Shown here piece by piece: positions 23,259 through 34,007 of a stretch of DNA of 64,000 nucleotides (position 1 is the stretch's first letter; each line of letters begins with the position of its first letter). The stretch comes from Benincasa hispida (Eukaryota; Streptophyta; Magnoliopsida; Cucurbitales; Cucurbitaceae). The DNA lies in contig NC_052354.1 in assembly GCF_009727055.1 (NCBI RefSeq), positions 1,875,342 through 1,939,341 of the forward strand, read 5' to 3'. The notes beneath the pieces were generated by a model. That model had not been told where the DNA came from. It did no database searches and worked only from the letters and a program-made list of their open reading frames with translations. A program made the translations under genes and the position numbers.

Positions 23259-25432
23259 TGTGAAACCCGGATTTCTATTTTTCCTACATAAGCAGATAAT
23301 TAAGAGAATTAACTAAGTGAAAGTTAAATCCTATATTGAAGAGAAGAAAATTTCTAAGTGGTAGGCGATCGTATAGCAATGCACGGAGCTAAGTGGTGTG
23401 CTAGACGATCGTGAAAATGAGTGCAGCGTTAAACGATGGGAAGTGATGCACTAGACGATCGTACTATACGATAGGCAAAGTACTACACGATCAGTGTAAG
23501 CGCTAGACGATAAGCGTAGAACCTGGACGATAGCGCTAGACAATAGCACCAGATGATGGCATAAGCGTTAAGCGATGCGAGGGCACTAAGCGATAGATTA
23601 TACGATGGTGCTACGCGATGGGTGTGGGCGCTAGACGATAGTCGTGCTATGTTAGACGATGAGCAGATGTGCTACACGATAGTTGGAATACTAAACGATG
23701 GGCGCTACACTATAGACACAGACGCAGGGCGATAACGCTAAGGGATAAGCGGATGCGTTGGGCGATAAGCCGTCAGTGCTAAAAGATAAAGGTAAATGAT
23801 AGGCGCGGTAGCTAAGCGATAGGCTATGCGTGAGATCGGTGAGAGCGGGATCATTCACCAAATGACTGAGCTACACGATGGGCCGTGGAGCTAAATGATA
23901 GATGAAGGAATTAAGCGATGGAGCGGTTTTGAGGCTTGCGTTACACAAGACTGATGAGCTCATCAGGAAAAATGGCTTTATCGACGAAAGTCTGAGACAG
24001 AGAAAGTAGGAGTTGGATGAATAAATATTCATGCAAAGTGAGTTCTATGCATGAAGAAGACACATCAAATAGGAGGTGAATGAATATGGACATTGGAAAA
24101 ATAAGAGGAAAACGCATGGATGTGATCAAAAAAGAAGGTGTTGAGTAAAGAAAAAGGGTGAGATGCCTATAAAAGGAATAGAACACTTCACTTTAACTCA
24201 CAAACCATTTAAGTTCATAAAGATCACTAAGAAAGGAGGAATTAAGAGACATTCGTGCATCAAACGAAGGAAAAGAGGTGCTGATCGGACGAAAGTCAGA
24301 ATAGAGGCGCTGAAGGAAGTCGAGTGTACGAACAGACGCGAGCTAAATTCAAACGAGAAGTTATTCCAAACTACTCCTGCAAATTAGGTGATTGTTAGAC
24401 AAAAGTTTTTAAATTGAATGTAGATTTGGTTTGAGGGCTGCCTTTATGGAATTCTAACTTTAAGGCTATCAAATTCAAAAAAAAAAACAAGGGGTGGTCA
24501 CCATTGGGGAAACAGTTGGGCCAGGGGGAGTGAACTCGAGACTCCGAACTATCACTAAGGAATTTCAAGGCGAAACTCTAAGGGTCCAGCAGGAGAGTAA
24601 GGGAAACCGGGTGAACTAGGAGGAAAAAGAAATTTTAGCGGGTCACTATGAGTGGTTTCTTCTTTTACTCTTTTAAGCATATTTAGAATTAATATGTTGT
24701 GGTTTATGAGTAAATGCTTATGCTATGTGACGAATAGAAGGTTGGGATAGTTAGGGGGTCTATGGACCTAGAACCTAAGCCAAAAATAAATCCTTACAGG
24801 ATGGTCAAGGGATCGAAAATTCTAGTTCCTGAGCCTGTGGGAAGGAAAAACCTTGAATGGGATGGTCAGAGGGCCAACAGGCCTAGCTTTTGAGCCCATG
24901 AAAGGGAGATCTATGTGCACATAGGTTAATGAATGCTTATAGATGTGAATTGTTAACTATCTACCATATATGTAGGTAGGTCGTGAAAAAGCTTCATTCA
25001 ATGATGAAGGTTTACATTGTAACCTTATGATATAATGTTTATAAGTTGAAAGAAACTTGTGTGTATGATCCCACTCACTGAGGTTTTTGAAGCTCATTTT
25101 TTTATTTCATGTTTTTCTTCCCAGGTAGTGAAAGGTGAGGAGTTCCAAGGTGCTACTATGGTCAAGATCTGCCACAAGCCATAGTCACACTTCCAGGGTT
25201 TTAAGAGTGGTTATTATAAACATTGTAGTTAAGTCTTGGAATTGTATAATCGTTACATTACTTTAATAAAATGGGCCTACTTAATCAATTGTTGTTTATC
25301 TCCTTGACTTAAAGTTTACTGCATGTAATAAAGAGGTTCAGATGGACAGTAGGTATCACAAAAGAGTGGTATCTTCAGTCTTTCATGCCTCTCCTCGGGC
25401 TCAGGAGTGCAGGCTCGGGGTGGGATGTGACA
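23259..25432 (+). mobile_element. Gypsy 3' LTR (2.17 kb)
   Basis: TGTGAAACCCGGATTT at 23,259 to GGGATGTGACA at 25,432. It is collinear with the 5' LTR but lacks roughly 350 bp between the start and the ACGAT array (23,360-23,930). The TATA box is at 24,168-24,176. Many substitutions and small indels relative to the 5' LTR imply an old insertion. Confidence 0.85.
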
Positions 25433-25603
25433 GTTGTGGCCATCAATTTTTCATTCACGGCAGTCGAGAGGGTGAAACATGCAGGATCACATTCAGTCAT
25501 ATCTTTATATGAAATAAATCAACTAACCATAAGCAAACTGAAAACAAACTGCCTTCCCCACCAAATGAAAATATTAAAAACCAAATGTACAATGAGGGGA
25601 CCT

Positions 25604-25722
25604 TTACTGTTGCTTTGATCTCATAACCTCTCCAGAGTCTTGTAGTGGTGCAACTCTTGTCCTGTACTTCCAGTTCTTCAACTCTTCTGGATTCTCTAAG
25701 CTAAATTGGCATAGCCATTTCT
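25604..25722 (-). pseudogene. Unidentified terminal-exon-like fragment
   Basis: On the minus strand a TTCAG acceptor-like site at about 25,723 precedes an open frame of 39 codons: KKWLCQFSLENPEELKNW, then a YRTRVAPLQDSGEV stretch, and a TAA at 25,604-25,606. The composition is protein-like, unlike the surroundings. I do not recognise the family. It sits between the gypsy insertion and the DWF1 fragment, so it may be another captured or relic exon. Confidence 0.4.
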
Positions 25723-26166
25723 TCTGAATATTCAAGTCATCAAGAAAGGTGTTAGTCTACGTTTTTGGCTCAGTAATTAAGGGAACAGTTCGTGGTAAAT
25801 ACAACCATACATAGAGCAGCATAATGAGATTTCTAGGACATCTAGATACCATGTTATCTGGTCTTCTAATACAGCCATACAAGGGGTATCCATCTTGCAT
25901 TTCTAAGACTACCTTTGTGAACATGGTCATGTCAATTTAATTTTATACTTTTGAGCAATTTTATTAATAGTTTATCAGCATCTTGATACCATGTTATCTG
26001 GTTTATATGAAATAATTTTTATTTGTTTCCTCACAGTTCAAGTTGGGTTTATATAACTTGTAATTCTAGAACATGATGAAGAGTTAGTGAAAACTAATTC
26101 ACTTATTGTCAATTTATGACTTTTACCTGTCTTTATTGCAGTAGATAAGCATCTTGATTCGCCATA

Positions 26167-26527
26167 ATGACAAACCTTAAGGCCTCCAAGCCACAAAAGA
26201 GGAAGAAAGGCTGGGTAGACATCTTGGTTAATTTTTGATGGATCATAGTTATTTTTGTAGTTCTCCCGATCTCATTCAGTTTCTACTTCATCCAATATCT
26301 TGGCGACAAACGATCGGAGAGGAAGTCCTATAAGCAGCGGCAGATTGAACATGAAGAAAATGTCCAGAAAGTTGTCGAATGCCTCAAACAGAGAAATGCT
26401 TCGAAGGATGGCCCCATCTGCACTACCCGCAAGCCTTGGCTTGCAGTGGGAATGCGAAATGGTGACTACAAACGAGCACGCCACTTTGAGGTTGATCTAT
26501 CGGCTTTTCGAAACATACTTAAAATTG
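26167..26527 (+). pseudogene. DWF1: Sterol delta-24 reductase (DWF1/DIMINUTO) 5' fragment
   Basis: The parent enzyme reduces the delta-24(28)/delta-24 sterol side chain in brassinosteroid and sterol synthesis and is anchored in the ER by an N-terminal membrane helix. From the ATG at 26,167 the frame reads a basic N-terminus (KRKKGWVDILVNF), then a TGA where the family has Arg, then the hydrophobic anchor WIIVIFVVLPISFSFYF, then ENVQKVVECLKQRNASKDG, KPWLAVGMRNGDYKRARHFE and VDLSAFRNIL. Homology stops about 120 codons in, before most of the FAD-binding domain. The stop codon and the truncation make it a non-functional fragment. Confidence 0.88.
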
Positions 26528-26650
26528 CACGAGCACACCTCTTCATTCGTCTGTATATTAGTACCTACAGATGGAATTAAAGCATTGAAATCTAATTGTT
26601 GTAATAGAGCAACATAATGAGAAGCTGGAATGGAGAAAAACTAGACGAAC

Positions 26651-26950
26651 CAAGATAGATCTCCCCGAATGAGCCGCTACCGATCTTTTGGCCAAGGCGA
26701 AACTTATTGTCGACGCGAGGTTCCATCCAGGAAGGAAAAAGAAGAAAGAGAAGCATAGAAATGGAAGATGATTAGGAGAAGTTGAACATGGAGTCGAGGG
26801 AATTGAGTGTGAAGAATTCAAAATTCAGTGCCATGTTGACGCTGAGAAAAGGAATCAGAGGTTCATCAATTAAGAAAGAAATGAAAGAAAGCGAGAAATT
26901 GCAATTAGAGATCTAGGGCAGGGCAAGGCAGGAATTTTGGTTATCATTTC
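26651..26950 (-). pseudogene. Casein kinase I first exon and 5' leader fragment
   Basis: The start codon at 26,726-26,724 begins [18 protein letters not shown], then SFGEIYL, the N-terminus and glycine-rich ATP loop of plant casein kinase I (CK1/CKL). A possible donor (GGTTCG) follows at 26,650, about where exon 1 of the family ends. No further kinase exon lies downstream on the minus strand, where a DWF1 fragment in the opposite direction takes over. The pyrimidine-rich stretch 26,727-26,950 looks like a genuine 5' leader, so the copy came from genomic DNA or pre-mRNA. It cannot make a kinase. Confidence 0.8.
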
Positions 26951-26984
26951 AGAATAAAAATAAATAAAGATCACGTGTATAGCC

Positions 26985-27560
26985 TATCGTTTAGCTACCA
27001 TGCCCATCGTTTACCTCCATCGTTTAACGTTGACACTTTATCGTCTAACGCATCCAGCTATCGCTTAACGTCATTGACCAGCGCCTGCATTTATCGCCCA
27101 ACGCCCATCACTTAGTATTCCACCTATCGTGTAGCGCGTCTGCTCATCGTTTAACGCAGCACGACTATCGTCTAGTGTTATCGTCCAGCTTTTATGCTTA
27201 TCGTCTAACACTTTCACTGATCGTGCAGTACTTTGCCTATCGTATAGGTCGACCGTCTAGCGCGCGCGCATCTTCACTATCGTTTAACGCATCTGCCTAT
27301 CGCTTAACATCATCGCCGAGCACCTAGTCTATCGCTCAACGCCCATCGCTTAGTATTCCGCCTATCATGTAGCACGTCTACTCATCGTTTAGTGCAGCAC
27401 GGCTATCGTCTAGCACTATCGTCCAACTTCTACGCTTTTCGTCTAGCGCTTTCACTAATCGTGCAGTACTTTACCTATCGTATAGCCCGATCGTCCAGCA
27501 CGTCACTTCTCATCGTTTAACGCCGCACACATCTTCACGATCATCTAACGCATCTTCAGG
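26985..27560 (-). mobile_element. Inverted fragment of the gypsy LTR array
   Basis: Words such as TATCGTTTAGC, CATCGTCTAACGC and TTTGCCTATCGTATAG are the reverse complement of the ACGAT array in the gypsy LTRs (compare 23,400-23,830). Two similar blocks (from 26,985 and from 27,275) suggest an internal duplication of roughly 290 bp. No LTR end is present. Confidence 0.75.
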
Positions 27561-27569
27561 ATCCTAACC

Positions 27570-27897
27570 TTTCTCAAAGGTTTTTATTAACCTTCAATAA
27601 AATGTGCATATTTTTCAAAGGACTTATCAAAGCCTCCAATAAATGTATGTCTTTCTCAAAGGTTTTTATTACCCTTCAATAAAAACTACATATTTCTCAA
27701 AGGCTTTTTCAAAACCTCCAATAAATATATATCTTTTTCAAAGGTTTTTATTAACCTTCGAAAAAAAGCATATATTTCTCAAAAGTTTTTCCAATACCTT
27801 CAATAAATGTATATCTTTCTCAAAGATTTTTATTAACCTTTAATAAAAGGTGCATATTTTTCAAATGATTTATCAAAGTCTTCGATAAATATATGGT
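27570..27897. repeat. 41-bp tandem array with 82-bp higher-order period
   Basis: Eight monomers start TTTYTCAAA at 27,570, 27,611, 27,652, 27,693, 27,734, 27,775, 27,816 and 27,857, exactly 41 bp apart. Odd monomers continue TTTTTATTAACCTTCAATAA; even monomers carry CAAAGCCTCCAATAAAT-like sequence. The real repeat unit is therefore an 82-bp dimer, about four copies. The ORF across it has no meaning because 41 is not a multiple of three. Confidence 0.9.
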
Positions 27898-28309
27898 ATA
27901 CGAATAACCAAAACTTGATTTTGGGTAAACTACCCATGCTTTCAATTCAAATAAAAATTGGGTCTCAATCAAGAATTCAACTTGAATTTGGATAAAAAAA
28001 TCTGATATTTTTTTTGGGTCATCGATTGGGAGTAGGTTAAAATTGGTGGCCGCCCCAAATAATAATTTGAATAACGGCTTCTCTTCAAAGACAATAAAAC
28101 TTCGAGCTTTATTTTGATGAGTAAAATTGAGATTCTAACTAAATTTGGTTAAACTTAAGGCTTTGATTGTTTTGTTCTCTAAGATTTCAACATTGGAAAA
28201 AGAATTGGTTGACTCCCCATATCTCAACACACATTGTATAGCAAGAACCGAATATGATACTTTAATTATAAATAGAGGGGTGGTGGAATCGTCACTCATA
28301 TCCGCTTCC
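27898..28309. other. Spacer, no gene seen
   Basis: AT-rich, with TTGGATAAAAAAATCTG and a GGGTCATCGATTGGGAGTAG phrase near 28,020. It may be a degraded MITE end. Nothing coding is supported. Confidence 0.35.
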
Positions 28310-28676
28310 AGCATTTCTTGCCATCAGTACCTTTGGTGGAGGCCATTGGTGCTAGAAACAAGCTTGTAATATCCCACGAATTAGATGGTCGATTCAATCA
28401 TTGGAAACTTTGTTGTCGGAAAAGTTCGTCAATTGAAGTATGTGTGTGTTCATGGTTTCTAGCTGCTCATCATTTTAGCGTGAATTTTTTCTATATCTGT
28501 TGCTGGTCAAACATTTCACCGTCATTGTTTTTGCTTAAAGTGGGTCTTGCTACTGCAAATCTATTCAATTCGTAAATCCATGCAGGAGGAAGGAAGATAT
28601 TGTGCCGTCGGAGCTTTTCATCCACAACGCTATATATGCCACCGGTGTTGAGTACGCCACCATCTGTCACAGATAA
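28310..28676 (+). pseudogene. Unidentified exon-like gene fragment
   Basis: An open stretch reads VPLVEAIGARNKLVISHELDG (28,327-28,388); with one frameshift it continues IIGNFVVGKVRQLK up to a possible donor at about 28,438. After a putative intron ending CATGCAG at 28,586, RKEDIVPSELFIHNAIYATG and VEYATICH follow. The pieces look like real protein split by an intron, but I cannot name the family. It adjoins the T-rich repeat at 28,687 and may belong to the same set of gene fragments as POP4, DWF1 and CK1. Confidence 0.35.
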
Positions 28677-28686
28677 TGGAGGTCTC

Positions 28687-29278
28687 CATCCTCACAGTAT
28701 TCAAGAGTATGAGTGAGAGAGGGAGCAAGTTAAGAGGGAGAGATTTGGGAGGGAAGGATTAAGAAAGATGGTAGGTGGTCGTTGGAATAAGAAACGACAG
28801 AGTTTTAGGTTTTTTTCTTTTGTTATTCTTTTCATGTTATTCTTTCTTTTCCTTACCTTTTCTTTAACTTTTTTTTTTTTTTTTTACTTTTCAATGAATT
28901 TTTTTAACTAATTTTTTTTATTTGTTTTCAACTTTTTTTTCTTTCTATGTAACCTTTTTTTTTTCTCCATAATAGTTTTTTTTTAAATATTTTTTTTTTA
29001 CTTTCTTTTTTTTTCATGCCTTTTTTTTCTTCTTTTTGTTTTTTTTTCTGCCTTTTTTCTTTTTGAACTTTTTCTCTTATATTTTTTTTTTTACATCTTT
29101 CTTTTATTTCCTTACTTTTTTTTCTTTTTCCTTCCTTTTTTTCACTATTTTTTTGGAAGATTTTTTTGTTTGCAACTTTTCTTTCACTTTTTTTTAAATA
29201 ACTTTCTCCCTATTTAATTTTCTTTTTTAAAATTCCTTTTCTTTAATCAGGAGCTCATAACCTAATTGCCTCTCTCAA
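28687..29278 (+). repeat. T-rich composite dispersed repeat, copy 2
   Basis: It is collinear with 9,718-10,260: GAGTATGAGTGAGAGAGGGA, GAGATTTGGGAGGGAAGGAT, GATGGTAGGTGG, about 450 bp poly-T, then AGGAGCTCATAAC. The start CATCCT..AGT is shared with copy 1. The low-complexity stretch runs directly into the N gap. Confidence 0.75.
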
Positions 29279-29321
29279 NNNNNNNNNNNNNNNNNNNNNN
29301 NNNNNNNNNNNNNNNNNNNNN
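29279..29321. other. Assembly gap (43 N)
   Basis: A run of 43 N at the end of the poly-T repeat, probably unresolved low-complexity sequence. Its true length is unknown. Confidence 0.95.
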
Positions 29322-29406
29322 CCAATAATTTTGGAGAGGACACAAGCCGTCGCATATGATTTTTGGAAAATGAAACGAAGCCGTTGCAGTCTCACAGTAT
29401 TTTTAG
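29322..29406 (+). repeat. GCGAAGCCG minisatellite units
   Basis: One or two diverged units (ACAAGCCGTCGCATATGATT; ATGAAACGAAGCCGTTGCAG) related to the array at 34,008-34,412 and to 10,297-10,350, in the same position relative to the T-rich repeat as in copy 1. Confidence 0.6.
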
Positions 29407-31866
29407 TGTAGAAACCTGAATTTCATTTTCCCGTACTTAAGCACGTGATTAAAGGAATTAACTAAGTATGAAGTTAAATCTATGTTGAAGAGATGGAATT
29501 TTCTAAGTATTTGAATAGATTTTCCAAACTACTCAAGAAAATTCCTTGTAAGAATGGACGTAACAACATAGTGATGTTTGGTGTTAACGCATGAAATGAG
29601 GCTAGTGTAGTATGAAGTCGTAGCAACACATTTGTAAACTTGTAAGAATGGACCATGATTGGCCGAGGTGTTGGTAAGAGGCATTCCCAAGGTTGCTCAA
29701 TCGTTGAGGATGTTGTGAGCGAGATGTTGAGTGGCAAGGCGCTATGCAGACGATCGTGTAGCAAATGAGCGCGCTCAGCGATGCGCTAGAAACGATCGTG
29801 AAAAATGCACATGGCGTTAAACGATGAGAAGTTACGCACTAGACGATCAGGCTATACGATAGGCAAAGACATTACACGATCAGTGTAAGCACTAGACGAT
29901 AAGTGTAGAAGCTAGACGATAGACTATATGATGACACTATACGATGAGCAGACGTGCTACACGATAGGCGAAATACTAAGCGATGGGTGTTGGGCGATAG
30001 ATGCAGGTGCTGGTCGATGACGCTATGCGATAAGCGGCTGCGTTAGACGATAAGGCGTCGGTGCTAAACGATAAACTAAACGATGGGCGTGGCAGTTAAG
30101 CGATGGGCTATGTGTGAGATTGTTTACTAAATGATTGACCTACACGATGGGGCGTTGGAGCTAAGCGGTAGATGCAAGAACTGCACGATGGAGCAGTGTT
30201 AAGGCTTGCGTTACGCAAGGTTAATGAGCTCACTCGAACAAATGGTTGTACCGAGAGATGGTTAAACTTGAGTTAGTAGGAGCTGGACGAATTAAGTTTC
30301 ATGCAAAGGAAGTCTTATACATGAGGAAGAAAACACAAGTAAGTGAGTGGGATGGAAGTAGGTGAATGTCAAAGGAGTAGGTGGTGGCAAAACATGTTGA
30401 AACACTCCAAAGTAAAAGGTGTCTTGCATTGAGACTTGGTAAAGATGATAAGGATCGTTTCCTTTGGCCTATAAATACCACCACAAATTGTCTCTTCTAT
30501 TCATAAGCCAAATCCTCTTCAAAGAGCGTAAGGAAGAGTGTTAAAAGGTAGATTTGAAGGAGACCATGCGTTGGGAGTAAGATCATGTGTCGGTCATGAA
30601 GTTCGAAGAGGATGAGATGCTATCGGACAGTGAAGTCTGGAAGTGGCATCAATTTGGGACGGGGATTTCTCCCAGAATACTTGTGCGTTTGGAGTGATTT
30701 CAAAGCCACCTGAAAGATATGAGTGTCTAGTCTTCAGGGTAGGGCTACCAAAGAAGAAGCTCCAAGTAATCGGGCTGGAGAATGAGAAAAAGACAGAAGG
30801 GTCAAGTTGTCGGGTAAGCTTAGGCCAGTCTTGATGTTTTGGTGATTCCGACCAAAACACGAGGAGTTCTGAGCTAAGATTTTAAAGTAAGCTTCCTGAG
30901 ATATTTTAAAGCATGTTTGTAGAAGGAAGATCTCGAGATAAGGCCTGGAACTAGGAGTAATCGGAGCTTTAATTTGAATCTGGATCTTAGGGTTCAAAAG
31001 GGAGCCCGAGGTGATCAAGGAACTTCTAGAAAGGAAGACTCCTACCTTACCAAGGTGAGTGGTACTTTCCTTTAAGTCTTAAAGCTTATCTTTTAGAGTA
31101 AATTGTATATAATTATGTTATAAATGAGTAATTAGCATGAGAATGAGACTATATGATCAGGATTTTCAGGAGGTCAATAGACCCAGTTCCTGAGCCCAAG
31201 AGTGGAACCTCACAGGATGGTCAGGAAACCGAGAGGTCTAGTTCCTGAGCCTGTAGGAGGAACCTCGTATGGGATGGTCAGAGGACCGACGAGCCTAGCT
31301 TCTGATTCCATGAGCGGGGAGCTATGTGCACATAGGGAACAAAAGGAACGCCAAAGAGTAAGATTTGTAATTAGTAACAGTTAACTATCTACCGTGTGTG
31401 TAGATAGAAGTGGAGACCAGACTCATTCAAAGCGGAGGTTTGAGAATTAACCTCGTATTTATGATATGCCTGTTTTTATGAGTTGAAATAGACTCTAAAA
31501 GTTGCTTACCACTCACTAAGCTTTGTGAAGCTCATTCTTTTCTTTAATATTTTTCTTCCCAGATAGAGAAAGGTGAAGAGTTCCAGGGTGCGGCTAAGGT
31601 CAAGGTTTACCAAAAGCCACAGTCACACTTCCGGGGTTTTAAGAGTTGTTGATGTAAACTTTGTAGTTAAGTCTTGGAGTTGTATAAACATTACATTGTT
31701 GTAGTAAAATGGACCTACTTAATCAGTTGTTGTTTATCTCCTTGACTTAAAGTTTATTGAGTGTAGTAAGGAAGAGTTAGGCAGTAGGTATCACAAAAAG
31801 GTGGTATCTGCAGTCCGTTACACCTCTCCTCGGGCTCAGGAGGTGAGCTTGGGGCGGGGTGTGACA
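29407..31866 (+). mobile_element. Gypsy 5' LTR (2.46 kb), second non-autonomous element
   Basis: Starts TGTAGAAACCTGAATTTC (the usual TGTGAAACC with one change) and ends CGGGGTGTGACA. The ACGAT array is at 29,745-30,190, a TATA box (TATAAATA) at 30,470-30,477, and the CACTCACTAAGCTTTGTGAA block near 31,512. ORFs at 30,299-31,384 are LTR sequence without known domains. Confidence 0.85.
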
Positions 31867-32362
31867 GCTTGGTATCATAGCATAAGTTTCTGGGAAAGTT
31901 GAAATATTAGTTGATACCAGTTTGGTATCAAAGCATAAGTTCTTGGAAACCGAAGGGTTAAGTTTAGAAAACCTAAGGTTTGAGTTTAGTAAAACTAGAG
32001 GGAAGTGTGGTAGAGTAAAGGTTTAAAGAGAAACCTAAGAATTAGTCAAAGTGAGACTAAGAGGAATAGCAGAAGTGGCAGGACCTAGCAGGTAACCGGA
32101 GCTGGAACTTACAATGCTACCTGAAGATCTACTGAGGAAGGTAAGTATGAATTTAAGTTATTCTCATTTAGAGTTGAGATAGAAAAGTTATTGTAGATAG
32201 TTTGGTTCAACGACTAGCTAAGAGATGGCTAGGAGAAGTATTGTTCACAAACTAAGGAGTTAATATCAGAGTAGCGCAGTAGAAGCGTGGTAATATACAA
32301 GGTTATAAGAGTTGAGTCCGAGTAAATTTCGAGGATGAAATTTCCTTAAGGGGGGAAGTAAA
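31867..32362 (+). mobile_element. Short interior of the second gypsy element
   Basis: 496 bp: PBS (TGGTATCATAGC at 31,870-31,881), a second PBS-like TTTGGTATCAAAGCATAAG about 50 bp on, the same purine-rich sequence as 22,800-23,190, then AAATTTCGAGGATGAAATTT and the polypurine tract TTAAGGGGGGAAG. No gag or pol. It is collinear with the interior at 22,656-23,258, minus a block of about 70 bp near each end. Confidence 0.8.
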
Positions 32363-34007
32363 TTTGAAACCCGAATTTCCATGTTCCCTACTTAAGCAGG
32401 TGATTAAGGGAATTAACTAGTGGATTTGGCTAAGTATTGAATAGATTTTCCTTGAGTAGGAAATTTCTAAGTATTGAATAGATTTTCCTTGAATAGATTT
32501 TCCTTGAGTAGTTTGGAGATAAGCCTTTACTAGTGGATTTGGCTAAGTGTAAAGTCAAAAGAAATCGTGCGTTGATGTTAACGCATGAGATGAGGCTAAG
32601 TGTAGTATGAAGTCAAAGGCAGCCATATGTGAACTTGTGAGGATGGATGTCTGATTGGTCGAGGCGTTAGCAAGAGGCATTGTCCAAGTTGCTCATGTGC
32701 TAAGGATGCGTGAGCGAGAGTGAAGAGAGCGACATGTTGAGCGCAAGGTGCTACGTAGACGAACGTGTAGCAAATGAGCAGCGCTCAGAGATGCGATGAC
32801 GCTATGCGATAAGCGGATGCGTTATACGATAAGGCGTCCGTGCTAAACGATAGAGCTAAACAATTAAGCTATAAGGTGGGGCGTTGAAGATAAGCGATAG
32901 ATGCAAGAATTGCACTGATGGAGCGGTGCTGAAGCTTGCATTACGCAAGGTTGATAAGCTCACTTGGAAAAATGGTTGTACCGAGAGATGGTTAGACTTG
33001 AGTTAGTAGAAGCTGGACGAATTAAGTTTCATGCAAAGAAAGTCTTATTCATGAGGAAGACAACACAAGTAGGTGAGTGGCATGGAAGTAGGTGAATGTC
33101 AAAGGAGTTGGTGGTGACAAAACATGGTGAAAACACTCTAAAGTAGGAGGTGTCATGCGTTGAGAATTGGTAAAGATGATAAGGATCGTTTCCTTTGAAC
33201 TATAAATACCACCACAGATTGTCTCTTCCATTCACAAGCCAAATCCTCTTCAAAGAGCGTAAGGAAGAGTGTTAGAAGGTAGATTTAAAGGAGACCATGT
33301 GTTAGGAGTAAGATCATGCGTCAATCATGAAGTTCCAAGACGAGGAGATGTTGTCGGACAGTGAAGTCTGGAAGTAGCATCAACTTGGGACGAGGATTTC
33401 TCCCAGAATACTCATGGTTTGGAATGATTCCAAAGCCACCTGAAAGCTATGAGTGTCTAATGGTCAGGGTAGGGCTGCTAGAGAAGAAGCTCCAAGGAAT
33501 CAGGCTGGAGAATGAGGAAAAGACAAAAGGGTCAAGCTGTTAGGTAAGCTTGAGCCAGTCTTGATGTTATGGTGATTACGGCCAAACCACGAGGCATTTT
33601 CATCTAAGAGTTTAAGGTAAGATTCCTGAGACATTTTCGAGTATGTTTATAGAAGTAAGCATCTCGAGATAAGGCTTGGAACTAAGAGTAATCTAAGCTT
33701 TAATTTGAATATGGATCTTAGGGTTCAAAAGGGAGCCCAAGGTGATCAAAGAACTTCTAGAAAGGAAGATTCCTACCTTACCAAGGTGAGTGATACTTTC
33801 CTTTAAATCTTAAAGCATATCTCTTAGAGTAAATTGTATATGCTTATATTATGAATGAGTAATTAGCATGAGAATGAGACTATATGATCAGGATTTTCAG
33901 GAGGTCAATAGACCCAGTTCCTGAGCCCAAGAGTGGAACCTCACAGGATGGTCAGGGAACGAAGGACTAGTTCCTGAGCCTGTAGGCGGCGGGCTCGGGG
34001 CGGGTAT
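32363..34007 (+). mobile_element. Gypsy 3' LTR, internally deleted
   Basis: Begins TTTGAAACCCGAATTTCC (TG terminus mutated to TT). It follows the 5' LTR closely from 32,780 to 33,985 but skips most of the ACGAT array. It then jumps from CCTGAGCCTGTAGG to CGGGCTCGGGGCGGG at about 33,988, losing the conserved CACTCACT block and the CA end. An 87-bp duplication-like stretch with AGATTTTCCTTGA repeated lies at 32,440-32,510. Confidence 0.75.

Noticed and set aside
26300..26617. A 105-codon plus-strand ORF
   Set aside because: It is the wrong frame of the DWF1 fragment; the DWF1 frame (from 26,167) has clear homology.
17130..26985. A Helitron with defined ends carrying the gene fragments
   Set aside because: Gene capture fits, but I could not find a 5' TC terminus paired with a 3' hairpin plus CTRR; kept only as a hypothesis.
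29398..29408. TTTTAGTG as the right CACTA end matching 16,274
   Set aside because: The match is only 8 bp, coincides with minisatellite sequence and overlaps the gypsy LTR start.
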